From NCBI GenBank assembly GCA_030388725.1, contig CP128857.1:4650001-4714000 (forward strand): DNA of 64,000 nt, in the 5' to 3' direction. The stretch comes from Prodigiosinella aquatilis. Lineage in GTDB: Bacteria; Pseudomonadota; Gammaproteobacteria; Enterobacterales; Enterobacteriaceae. The notes under the pieces were generated by a model. The model did no database searches, was not told the DNA's origin, and saw nothing but the letters and a program-made list of their open reading frames with translations. This document shows, in pieces, positions 26,674-39,281 of the stretch (the stretch's first letter is position 1; every line of letters begins with the position of its first letter). The position numbers and the translations under genes are program-made.

Positions 26674-27501
26674 ATGGACACCGAATTACTAAAAACCTTC
26701 CTGGAAGTTAGCCGGACAAGACATTTTGGTCGAGCGGCAGAATCACTCTATCTGACGCAGTCTGCAATCAGTTTTCGTATCCGCCAACTTGAAACCCAAC
26801 TTGGTGCTAATTTGTTCACTCGCCATCGCAATAATATACGACTCACGCCAGCAGGAGAGAGGTTGCTGCCCTATGCCGAAAGCCTGATTGGTACCTGGCA
26901 ACTGGCGAAGAAAGAAGTGGCCCGTTCACAGCAGCATAGTCAGTTATCAATCGGCGCGACTGCCTCATTATGGGAAGCCTATCTAACACCATGGTTAGTA
27001 GCACTCTATCAACAACGCCCACTATTGCAGTTGGAAGCGCGTATAGCGCTTCGCCACTCATTAGTTAAACAATTGCATGAACGTCAACTGGACCTGCTTA
27101 TCACCACCGAACCGCCCAAAATGGAGGAATTGGCCAGCCAGATATTGGGCAATTTTTCGCTCTCGTTGTTTACTGTCAAAGGGAATGAAACCAAAGAAGA
27201 GTTGCCTTACATCAAGCTGGAATGGGGAGCTGATTTTCACCAACAGGAAAGCCGGCTTTTACTCAGCGACCAGATCCCCACCCTCACAACCACATCAGCA
27301 CATCTTACCCGTCAGTTACTATCCACTATCGGGGGGTGTTCATTTCTACCCAGTCACTGGTCACAGGAATATCCAGAGTTACATACAGTGGGTGATACGT
27401 CGGCCATCACTCGCCCTTTTTATGCTGTATGGCTACAGAACAGCGATCAACAGGCGTTAATACGCCAGCTCTTAAAAACCCCCATTGATATCACTACCTA
27501 G
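26674..27501 (+). CDS. hdfR: HdfR, LysR-type regulator of flhDC
   Basis: LysR-type transcriptional regulator that represses the flagellar master operon in E. coli. The start MDTELLKTFLEVSRTRHFGRAAESL has GGAGA upstream and matches E. coli; 20 extra open codons upstream have no support. It is 275 aa, with a winged helix-turn-helix in residues 1-60 (SAISFRIRQLE) and a C-terminal effector domain. It is convergent with yjfF, with 19 nt between the stops. Confidence 0.95.
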   Translation: MDTELLKTFLEVSRTRHFGRAAESLYLTQSAISFRIRQLETQLGANLFTRHRNNIRLTPAGERLLPYAESLIGTWQLAKKEVARSQQHSQLSIGATASLWEAYLTPWLVALYQQRPLLQLEARIALRHSLVKQLHERQLDLLITTEPPKMEELASQILGNFSLSLFTVKGNETKEELPYIKLEWGADFHQQESRLLLSDQIPTLTTTSAHLTRQLLSTIGGCSFLPSHWSQEYPELHTVGDTSAITRPFYAVWLQNSDQQALIRQLLKTPIDITT

Positions 27502-27520
27502 CGCTAACGGGTGGTTCTGA

Positions 27521-28483
27521 TTAAGCACGCCTGACTTGCCAAAACGTGCTTAACACTTTTTGCAAACCAATAAATGCAAACAGCAGAATGCCAATGACTA
27601 TCTTGGTCCACCATGAGCTCAGCATACCGTCGAAGGTAATATAGGACTGAATCAAGCCTTGAATCAGAACACCAAACAGCGTGCCCAATACCGTCCCCAC
27701 ACCGCCAGTCAACAAGGTTCCGCCGATGACGACAGCGGCAATCGCATCCAGTTCAACACCACTGGCAGCCAAGGCATAGCCGGCAGAGGTATAAAGCGAA
27801 AAAATGATACCGGAAAGCACTGCCAGCGTGCTGGACAACATATAAATCTGAATAGTGGTATGACGGACCGGAACCCCCATCAATTCGGCAGAATAACTAT
27901 TGCCACCAATAGCATAGACCCGGTTACCAAATCGAGTGCGGTGTGCCAATATCATGCCCAATACTACAGTTATCAACATAATCAAGGCCAAAAAAGTAAA
28001 CCGACCGCCACCAGGGACACGCCAGGCAAGGCTAGCCAGATAAGCGTAGATAGGATGATTAATGGGTAACGATTCTTCCGACACAATAAAGCTCATGCCA
28101 CGGACAAAGAACATGCCAGCCAATGTGATGATAAATGCTGGCAGTTTTAACGTATCAATAATCCAGCCCATGAAAGCCCCAAACAGCGCCCCCATCACTA
28201 ACACAATGGCAATAGCAAACAGAGGATCAAAACCATAACTGCCAATCAGTTTTGCCAGTAATACACCCGTAAAGGCAATCACCGAGCCCACCGAAAGATC
28301 TATGCCGCCAGACAGGATGACAAACGTCATTCCCACCGCCACAATGCCAAGAAAGGCATTATCAGTGAGCAGATCGCAGAATACCCTGGTTGATGCAAAT
28401 CCCGGGAACTGACTCAGGCAAAACAGGTAACCAAGGATAAAAACCACAATCGTTATCAACAAAGGAAGATTTCGTTTCAACAT
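27521..28483 (-). CDS. yjfF: Galactofuranose ABC transporter permease YjfF
   Basis: One of two inner-membrane permeases of the YtfQRT-YjfF importer (ribose/RbsC-like family). The 320 aa have 8-10 membrane helices; SGGIDLSVGSVIAFTG and GVELDAIAAVVIGGTLLTGGVG are permease signatures that contact the ATPase. It is the last gene of the operon; its ATG overlaps the ytfT stop by one base, so translation is coupled. Confidence 0.95.
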   Translation of the reverse strand: MLKRNLPLLITIVVFILGYLFCLSQFPGFASTRVFCDLLTDNAFLGIVAVGMTFVILSGGIDLSVGSVIAFTGVLLAKLIGSYGFDPLFAIAIVLVMGALFGAFMGWIIDTLKLPAFIITLAGMFFVRGMSFIVSEESLPINHPIYAYLASLAWRVPGGGRFTFLALIMLITVVLGMILAHRTRFGNRVYAIGGNSYSAELMGVPVRHTTIQIYMLSSTLAVLSGIIFSLYTSAGYALAASGVELDAIAAVVIGGTLLTGGVGTVLGTLFGVLIQGLIQSYITFDGMLSSWWTKIVIGILLFAFIGLQKVLSTFWQVRRA

Positions 28484-29493
28484 TATCCTTGCCTCCTCAA
28501 CAGACGGCGAAATGAGAAACGGGGCGACTGCATTACCAATACTGCCAACACTACCAACGCTTTTAATACCAGATTGAATTCTGGTTGATAGCCAGACAGC
28601 AGGATGCCTGTATTCATACTCTGAATAATCAACGCGCCTACCACTGACAGCAGCAAATTAAAACGACCACCCAGCAACGAGCCTCCGCCGATAACTACTG
28701 CCAGAATGGCATCCAGCTCCAGCCACAGCCCCGCATTATTGGCATCCGCACCACGAATATCGGCAGTAACAATAATGCCGGCTGCCGCAGCACAGACACC
28801 ACAAATCGTATACACTACGATCAGTATCAGACCAGTATTTACCCCAGAATTACGGGCAGAACGCAGATTGATACCAGCCGCTTCAATGAATAACCCCAGT
28901 GCTGTTTTTCGCGCCAGTAACCACATCACCAGTAACATCAGGGCAGTGATAATCACCGGCATCGGCAGATAGAACAGTGCACCGCTGCCAAGCCAGGCAA
29001 AAGCCGGGTTGTCAAAAGTGATGATTTGCCCCTTAGTGATTAACTGGGCAATACCTCGTCCGGCCACCATAAGCATCAGCGTCGCGACAATGGGCTGAAT
29101 CTGTAACACAGCGACTAAAAACCCGTTCCACAGACCACATAATGCCCCAACCATCAACGTCGTCATCAATACAACAGATAGAGGTTGACCGGCATCCGTT
29201 AGTGTGGCGGCCGTAGCCCCGGCTATCGCCATTACAGCACCAACAGACAAGTCAATTCCCCCGGTAGCGATAACCAGTGCCATACCAAGCGCCAGAAGCG
29301 CGACAGGTGCACCGCGGTTCAGAATGTCAATCAGACTGCCAAACAGACGTCCGTCCTGAACGTGCAGTGAAAAGAAATTAGGTGCAACCAGGCTATCAAT
29401 CAGCAAAATTGCTACTAATGCCATCAGTTGCGGCACACCTTTAGAAAAGGTCAACCTACGTTTTTGGGCAGGGATAATTTTATTATCAGCCAT
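28483..29493 (-). CDS. ytfT: Galactofuranose ABC transporter permease YtfT
   Basis: The partner permease of YjfF. The 336 aa are counted from MADNKIIPAQKRR, whose ATG lies 6 nt after GGAG inside the end of ytfR (8-nt overlap); the frame opens two codons earlier. ATGGIDLSVGAVMAIAGATAATLT and LELDAILAVVIGGGSLLGGRF are the family signatures. Several transmembrane stretches are visible, and the protein is close to E. coli YtfT. Confidence 0.95.
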   Translation of the reverse strand: MADNKIIPAQKRRLTFSKGVPQLMALVAILLIDSLVAPNFFSLHVQDGRLFGSLIDILNRGAPVALLALGMALVIATGGIDLSVGAVMAIAGATAATLTDAGQPLSVVLMTTLMVGALCGLWNGFLVAVLQIQPIVATLMLMVAGRGIAQLITKGQIITFDNPAFAWLGSGALFYLPMPVIITALMLLVMWLLARKTALGLFIEAAGINLRSARNSGVNTGLILIVVYTICGVCAAAAGIIVTADIRGADANNAGLWLELDAILAVVIGGGSLLGGRFNLLLSVVGALIIQSMNTGILLSGYQPEFNLVLKALVVLAVLVMQSPRFSFRRLLRRQG

Positions 29494-31000
29494 CAGCAAC
29501 TCCTGCTTGTGCCGCTATCGCCTGCATGATGGCGGCAACAGAAACATCTTCATGCTCAAGATGTGCCACATGTTGGCGATCCCGCAGCACCACAATGCGA
29601 TCAGCATAACCCGTCAGTTCTTCCAACTCTGAAGAAATCACCAGCAGAGCCATCCCCTGTTCACATAATTTTTCTATCAAACGGATAATTTCAGCATGAG
29701 CCCCTACATCAATCCCACGAGTAGGTTCATCAAGGATAAGAAAACGAGGTTCTGTCGCTAGCCAGCGAGACAACAACACCTTTTGCTGATTACCACCAGA
29801 AAGGTATTGAATTTCCTGCTCCGTTCCTGGAGTACGAATGCCCAACAGCTCAATGAATTTTTCCGCAATCCGGGTCTGTTCACGTAATGATATGGGTTTT
29901 AACCAACCACGCTGAGCCTGCAGCGCCAGAATGATATTTTCCCGTACCGTAGCAGCACCGATGATGCCATCGGTCTTTCGATCCTCCGGACAATAACCTA
30001 ATCCTAACTGACCAGCTTTACGGGGAGTCGTAATACGAACAGGTTGTCCATTAATTTTCGCCTGACCGCTATCTGGTGTAATAATGCCAAAAATAAGCTG
30101 TGCAGTTTCTGTCCGTCCAGAACCGAGCAATCCGGCTAATCCAACAATTTCACCTGGGCATATCGCCAAATCGAAATTATTAATAACACCATGGCGACCA
30201 TAATTATTAAATTCCGCCACTGGCTCGCCCGTCACTAAATTATGCTCTCCACGCTTAAGCGCAGACTCATCAAAAGTATGTCCCAACATCATCTGGACTA
30301 ACTCAATACGAGGCAATTCATCAGTCAGACGAGTTCCCACCAATTTACCGTTACGCAATACAGTAATACGGTCGCTGATGCGATAAACCTGATCCAGAAA
30401 GTGGGTGACAAAAATCATTCCAACACCTTGACTACGAAGTTTACGCAATATTTCCAGCAGCATATCAACTTCTTTTGCATCCAAACTTGCTGTCGGTTCA
30501 TCAAGAATTAATACTTTTGCGGAAAGATCGATAGCTCGAGCAATTGAAACGATTTGCTGAATGGCAATAGAATATTTTCCCAGCGGCTGGCTGACATCAA
30601 TGTCTAAACCATAAATACTTAGTAAATTTTCAGCGAGGTGAATAACCTGTTTTTGATCAACAATGCCATATTTGGTTGGCTCTCTACCGATAAACAAATT
30701 CGCAGCCACCGACATATTGGGAAGTAAATTAACTTCCTGATAGACGGTACCAATACCCATAGATTGAGCATGTGCAGTATTTACCGGATCAATAGCGACA
30801 CCTTCCAGTAAAACCTCACCTGTCGAACGATGATAAACACCTGTCAACGCCTTGATCAGCGTCGATTTCCCAGCACCATTTTCTCCCAGTAGAGCGACGA
30901 TCTCGCCTCTGTCCAGTGTAAAATCGACATTTTCCAATGCTTTCACACCAGGAAACTCAACACTGATACCACGAACATCTAATAATCGAGCCGTTTCCAT
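29486..31000 (-). CDS. ytfR: Galactofuranose ABC transporter ATP-binding protein YtfR
   Basis: Double-ATPase subunit (RbsA/MglA type) of 504 aa. The first nucleotide-binding domain has Walker A GENGAGKSTLIK (near residue 38) and Walker B VLILDEPTAS. The second has a degenerate Walker-A-like AGLLGSGRTE, the signature YLSGGNQQKV and Walker B FLILDEPTRGID. One consensus and one degenerate site is usual for this family. It precedes ytfT with an 8-nt overlap. Confidence 0.96.
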   Translation of the reverse strand: METARLLDVRGISVEFPGVKALENVDFTLDRGEIVALLGENGAGKSTLIKALTGVYHRSTGEVLLEGVAIDPVNTAHAQSMGIGTVYQEVNLLPNMSVAANLFIGREPTKYGIVDQKQVIHLAENLLSIYGLDIDVSQPLGKYSIAIQQIVSIARAIDLSAKVLILDEPTASLDAKEVDMLLEILRKLRSQGVGMIFVTHFLDQVYRISDRITVLRNGKLVGTRLTDELPRIELVQMMLGHTFDESALKRGEHNLVTGEPVAEFNNYGRHGVINNFDLAICPGEIVGLAGLLGSGRTETAQLIFGIITPDSGQAKINGQPVRITTPRKAGQLGLGYCPEDRKTDGIIGAATVRENIILALQAQRGWLKPISLREQTRIAEKFIELLGIRTPGTEQEIQYLSGGNQQKVLLSRWLATEPRFLILDEPTRGIDVGAHAEIIRLIEKLCEQGMALLVISSELEELTGYADRIVVLRDRQHVAHLEHEDVSVAAIMQAIAAQAGVADG

Positions 31001-31053
31001 TGCCTCACCTATTTCGCTGCGTCATAAGGTAAGAAAGTGATGGATAATAATAA

Positions 31054-31077
31054 CAATGGTGGGCTACCCCACCATTG
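31054..31077 (-). other. Intercistronic stem-loop between ytfQ and ytfR
   Basis: A perfect 10-bp stem, CAATGGTGGG (31054-31063) with CCCACCATTG (31068-31077), has a 4-nt loop and no U-run. Such structures after a binding-protein gene often protect the upstream message and keep the binding protein in excess over the membrane components; that role is inferred. Confidence 0.6.
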
Positions 31078-31084
31078 ATGATAA

Positions 31085-32041
31085 TTAATATCCCAGGTTC
31101 TTTTTAGATTCGTATTCCTGTTTTGCTGTATCAGGTAATAAGAGACGTGATTCCGTCTGAATAAACTTCTTGGGTTGTTTACCTTCCTTCTTCAAAGCCA
31201 AAAATGCATCAAAAGCTGGCCCTGCCATATTAGGCGTTAATTCTACTGTCGCATTCGCATCACCATTCATCATGGCTTTGAAAATATCAGGAACACCATC
31301 AATAGAAACAACCTTAATTTGCGAACCTGGCTTCAAACCCGCCTCTTTAATAGCTTGAATTGCACCGATAGCCATATCGTCGTTATGTGCATATACCGCA
31401 CAAATATTTTTACCGTTCTGTTCTGCTTTAATAAAACTTTCCATGACTTCTTTACCTTTACTACGGGTAAAATCGCCAGACTGAGAGCGGATAATTTTTA
31501 CTTGTGGAGCCGCAGCGATAGCTTCTGCAAATCCTTTCTTGCGGTTTATTGCAACACTTGACCCAACAGTTCCCTGTAACTCAACAACGTTACAAGGTTT
31601 GCCAGCCATTGTTTTTACTAACCAGTCACCTGCCACTTTCCCCTCATAAACACTATCAGAGGCAATAGCTGCTGTATAAAGTGATGGATCACTCACGTCT
31701 ATCGTTCTATCCAACAAAAATACAGGGATCTTGGCTTCTTTAGCCTCTTGTAATACAGGTGCCCAGCCTGTTGCTACTACAGGTGCAATAAAAATGGCAT
31801 CAACTCCCTGAGCAATGAAGGAGCGGACCGCTTTAATCTGATTTTCCTGTTTTTGTTGAGCATCAGCAATTTTTAAGGTGATATTCCGTTTTTCTGCTTC
31901 CTGTTTAGAGACTTTCGTTTCCGCTGAACGCCACCCTGACTCCGAGCCGATTTGAGAGAAACCTACCGTTAAAGATTGCGCCTGTGCCACACCACATAAC
32001 ACGGTACTCACAGTCATTGCTACCAATAAACGCCTGAACAT
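31085..32041 (-). CDS. ytfQ: Galactofuranose-binding periplasmic protein YtfQ
   Basis: Periplasmic substrate-binding protein of the YtfQRT-YjfF importer, which in E. coli prefers the furanose form of galactose. The 318 aa begin with a signal peptide (LLVAMTVSTVLCGVAQA, cleavage near residue 21). The mature part, starting SLTVGFSQIGSESGWR, has the type I periplasmic-binding fold with YAHNDDMAIGAIQAIKEAG. GGAG precedes the ATG. It is the first gene of the four-gene operon. In E. coli this operon is at another locus; here it separates hdfR from tRNA-Trp. Confidence 0.96.
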   Translation of the reverse strand: MFRRLLVAMTVSTVLCGVAQAQSLTVGFSQIGSESGWRSAETKVSKQEAEKRNITLKIADAQQKQENQIKAVRSFIAQGVDAIFIAPVVATGWAPVLQEAKEAKIPVFLLDRTIDVSDPSLYTAAIASDSVYEGKVAGDWLVKTMAGKPCNVVELQGTVGSSVAINRKKGFAEAIAAAPQVKIIRSQSGDFTRSKGKEVMESFIKAEQNGKNICAVYAHNDDMAIGAIQAIKEAGLKPGSQIKVVSIDGVPDIFKAMMNGDANATVELTPNMAGPAFDAFLALKKEGKQPKKFIQTESRLLLPDTAKQEYESKKNLGY

Positions 32042-32173
32042 ATTTCACTCCTTCTGTGTAGTCTTACAGCTACTTAAGATCGCAGGTACAGCGTAGAACC
32101 ATAGCGTAATTGCCACAGCGCTACTGATATCAACAATATTTCGAGTAAGCAAACACAGCCCTTGTGACGATCA

Positions 32174-32185
32174 TAACGATCGTTA
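32174..32185. promoter_or_regulatory. 12-bp perfect palindrome upstream of ytfQ, candidate operator
   Basis: TAACGATCGTTA is fully self-complementary and lies 133 bp before the ytfQ start. It overlaps a second dyad, CGATC-N5-GATCG (32168-32182). The two GATC sites are also potential Dam methylation targets. The regulator is unknown. In the rest of the 422-bp gap (32042-32463) I see only a short ORF with a good Shine-Dalgarno (32372-32446) and the tRNA terminator. Confidence 0.4.
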
Positions 32186-32424
32186 CCAGTTCCGAGCATA
32201 AAATAGTTGTAGTCGAATTATTAAGAAGTATGGATGAGCAAGCTCACAACCTGGCATTATGATGATTTTGTGCATAATTACAGCTAAAAAGGTCTGTAGA
32301 TAGAAACATCATCAGAAGCAGTTGGTTATAACAATATTCAGTTATAAGGGATAATTAGAGGAGCAACAATTATGGCGTTGATATCATATTCGATTCAATG
32401 CAAGCTGAGACATAAAATTCTAAA

Positions 32425-32457
32425 CGAAAAAAACCCTTCACAATAATGTGAAGGGTT
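32425..32457 (-). terminator. Intrinsic terminator of the rRNA operon
   Basis: A perfect 10-bp stem, AACCCTTCAC (32432-32441) with GTGAAGGGTT (32448-32457), is followed on the minus strand by a U-run (A-run 32427-32433). It lies just past tRNA-Trp, the last gene of the rRNA operon. Confidence 0.93.
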
Positions 32458-32463
32458 ATTTCT

Positions 32464-32539
32464 TGGCAGGGGCGGAGAGACTCGAACTCCCAACACCCGG
32501 TTTTGGAGACCGGTGCTCTACCAATTGAACTACGCCCCT
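32464..32539 (-). tRNA. trpT: tRNA-Trp (anticodon CCA)
   Basis: 76 nt including the encoded 3' CCA, with a full cloverleaf: acceptor AGGGGCG/CGCCCCT, anticodon loop CTCCAAA, T-loop GTTCGAG. It is the distal tRNA of the rRNA operon, in the same position as trpT after E. coli rrnC. Confidence 0.97.
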
Positions 32540-32547
32540 AAATAGGG

Positions 32548-32624
32548 TGGCGGAACGGACGGGACTCGAACCCGCGACCCCCTGCGTGACAGGCAGGTAT
32601 TCTAACCAACTGAACTACCGCTCC
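32548..32624 (-). tRNA. aspT: tRNA-Asp (anticodon GTC)
   Basis: 77 nt with encoded CCA, acceptor GGAGCGG/CCGTTCC, anticodon loop CTGTCAC and T-loop GTTCGAG. It lies 8 nt upstream of tRNA-Trp and about 120 nt after 5S rRNA, as in E. coli rrnC. Confidence 0.97.
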
Positions 32625-32744
32625 ACCGATTCTGCTACGTTGTATCATCCTGATACTTAACCCCTCATCAGGGCTCACTTTCCGTGCTCAGAACTACTTT
32701 CGTAATTCTGTTGGCTATCAGATGTCTCTGTTAGCACGTGTTTG

Positions 32745-32864
32745 ATGCCTGGCAGTTCCCTACTCTCACATGGGGAGACCCCACACTACCATCGGCGCTA
32801 CGGCGTTTCACTGCTGAGTTCGGCATGGGGTCAGGTGGGACCACCGCGCTATCGCCGCCAGGCA
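32745..32864 (-). rRNA. rrf: 5S ribosomal RNA
   Basis: 120 nt. The ends TGCCTGGC and GCCAGGCAT pair as helix I. The CCCACCTGACCCCATGCCG core is nearly identical to E. coli 5S. It is encoded 107 nt downstream of 23S. Confidence 0.97.
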
Positions 32865-32971
32865 AATTCTGTTTCGTTCCAACCGTCACACTTCCGCGTC
32901 ACCATCAGAACCAATACCGGAACATCACTGAAAATAGCTCGTCTCTCATTCCAAAACACCTTGGGTGTTGT

Positions 32972-35981
<3,010 letters not shown>

Positions 35982-36119
35982 TCACAACCCGAAGGTGTCT
36001 TTTTCATGAAGAGCAAGACCACCTCGCGCTGCAATTATTTGAGAGACTCTGATACAGCAACATCCTCGCCATCAAGGCCAGGTTTCGCTGTATCGTTTCA
36101 ATTTTCAGCTTGTTCCAGA

Positions 36120-36132
36120 TTGTTAAAGAGCA
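36120..36132 (-). promoter_or_regulatory. Spacer boxA antitermination element before 23S
   Basis: On the minus strand it reads TGCTCTTTAACAA, the Nus-factor boxA, between tRNA-Ala and 23S as in E. coli rrn operons. Confidence 0.85.
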
Positions 36133-36183
36133 AAATACTTCACAGCATACTGCTGCCAATATACTCTGAAGTCTTTTTTTGTA

Positions 36184-36259
36184 TGGTGGAGCTATGCGGG
36201 ATCGAACCGCAGACCTCCTGCGTGCAAAGCAGGCGCTCTCCCAGCTGAGCTATAGCCCC
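36184..36259 (-). tRNA. alaT: tRNA-Ala (anticodon TGC)
   Basis: 76 nt with encoded CCA, acceptor GGGGCTA/TAGCTCC with the G3-U70 identity pair, anticodon loop TTTGCAC. It sits in the 16S-23S spacer, downstream of tRNA-Ile. Confidence 0.97.
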
Positions 36260-36360
36260 ATCGCATGAAAACCTTTACACAAATTTCTGTCAGGCAAGGC
36301 GCAATTCTCGACACAGACTCTCGTCCGTGACAGGAAACACAACACAGCATGGAAAGAAAT

Positions 36361-36437
<77 letters not shown>

Positions 36438-36506
36438 ATAAAGGTATTTCTGCTCGTACTTCATCAGACAATCTGTGTGAGCACTTCACACAACGGCTAT
36501 CTTTGG

Positions 36507-38051
<1,545 letters not shown>

Positions 38052-38201
38052 AAGATTTGTTTGATGTGCTTCCGAAGAAGCGATGCTCAAAGAATTTATA
38101 ACTGTTTATTCGTAATGAATTTACTGTCAGTCACTCTTCAAGTCTTTTCGTATTGATTACGATAGGGTCCTGTGAGTGCCCACACAGATTGTCTGATTAT
38201 A

Positions 38202-38214
38202 TTGTTAAAGAGCA
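38202..38214 (-). promoter_or_regulatory. Leader boxA antitermination element of the rRNA operon
   Basis: TGCTCTTTAACAA on the minus strand, between promoter P2 and 16S, the usual position for Nus-dependent antitermination. Confidence 0.85.
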
Positions 38215-38244
38215 GGACCACCTTTTCGTGGTCGCGGGCCGTAT

Positions 38245-38272
38245 ATACTATGCGTTTCCGCTAGAAAGTCAA
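38245..38272 (-). promoter_or_regulatory. rRNA operon promoter P2
   Basis: On the minus strand, TTGACT (38267-38272), a 16-bp spacer, then TAGTAT (38245-38250). The spacer carries TTCTAGCGG, closely resembling E. coli rrnB P2 (TTGACTCTGTAGCGG). Confidence 0.85.
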
Positions 38273-38341
38273 GTAATACAAACTCTAATTCTTACTGAAA
38301 CCACCACAACATCATCGCTGTTGCCGTGTCAGTGGAGGCGC

Positions 38342-38369
38342 ATTATAGGGAGTTCTTTTTCTCTGACAA
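38342..38369 (-). promoter_or_regulatory. rRNA operon promoter P1
   Basis: On the minus strand, TTGTCA (38364-38369), a 16-bp spacer ending in ACTCCC, then TATAAT (38342-38347) followed by the GCGCC discriminator. This is almost the E. coli rrnB P1 core, including the GC-rich discriminator needed for ppGpp/DksA control. An A/T-rich stretch just upstream (38370-38400) suits an UP element. Confidence 0.93.
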
Positions 38370-38420
38370 GCACTAAATACAAAAATAAATTCAACCGCTC
38401 AATATTTACCCACCAATTCA

Positions 38421-39281
38421 CTAAAGTGATAGCTTTTCCAATGAGTGAAAGCCATAACGACGTAGCACTGGCCATAAAGCAGCCACTTTAGGGGTAATGG
38501 TGAGACAATAGGCCAAATTTGTTTCTCTTGATAAAACCGGCGTATCCAAATGATCGATCAACCATGCTGTTCTTCTCGCAATGGCAGAGCCAGAATCAAC
38601 CAGCCGAGTACCATCCGGTAACACTCGTTGAAGTTCATCAGTCAATAAAGGAAAATGTGTACATCCTAAAACGACAGTATCAGGTGGTTCCGGTAACTTG
38701 AGCCACGGTTTGAGGATTTTTTGCAGCACTGCTGCCGAAATAACGTCACCCCGTAGCTTCGCTTCTCCGCATTCCACTAATTCTGCCGACCCCAATAAAA
38801 GAATTTTGCAGTCATTGGCAAAGCGAGAAATCAGTTCATAAGTATAAGTTCTCTGAACTGTAGCGCGTGTTGCCAATAATCCTACAACACCATTTCGCGT
38901 GAGTTTCGCTGCAGGTTTTACCGCCGGAACTACACCGACGACGGGAAAAGGAAAACGTGCTCTCAGAGCGGGAAGCGAAACAGTACTCGCAGTATTACAG
39001 GCAATGACCACCAACGATAAAGAGTGATGTCTTTGTATAGCGCCAACAATTGCCAACACTCGTTCAATAATGAATTGTTCCGGCTTTTCACCATAAGGGA
39101 AAGCCTCATTATCAAATGCATAGATATAATGTAAATCCGGCAGTAATTTTCGGATTTCGTCATAAACGGATAAACCGCCCACCCCTGAATCAAAAATCAA
39201 AACAGAAGGGCGGGCAGCGGGTAACTCAGAAGGTATAGCTTCCGGTGAGATAATATTCTCGCCCTGCGGTTCGGTAGCCAT
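38421..39281 (-). CDS. murI: Glutamate racemase MurI
   Basis: Makes D-glutamate for peptidoglycan. The 286 aa start at MATEPQGENI, the homologous start inside the end of btuB (56-nt overlap, as in E. coli); the frame opens 15 codons earlier without support. The catalytic cysteines are in VVIACNTAS and VVLGCTHFP, and the substrate loop is FDSGVGGLSVYDEI. Translation is probably coupled to btuB. It lies directly upstream of the rRNA operon, as murI does before E. coli rrnB. Confidence 0.96.
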   Translation of the reverse strand: MATEPQGENIISPEAIPSELPAARPSVLIFDSGVGGLSVYDEIRKLLPDLHYIYAFDNEAFPYGEKPEQFIIERVLAIVGAIQRHHSLSLVVIACNTASTVSLPALRARFPFPVVGVVPAVKPAAKLTRNGVVGLLATRATVQRTYTYELISRFANDCKILLLGSAELVECGEAKLRGDVISAAVLQKILKPWLKLPEPPDTVVLGCTHFPLLTDELQRVLPDGTRLVDSGSAIARRTAWLIDHLDTPVLSRETNLAYCLTITPKVAALWPVLRRYGFHSLEKLSL

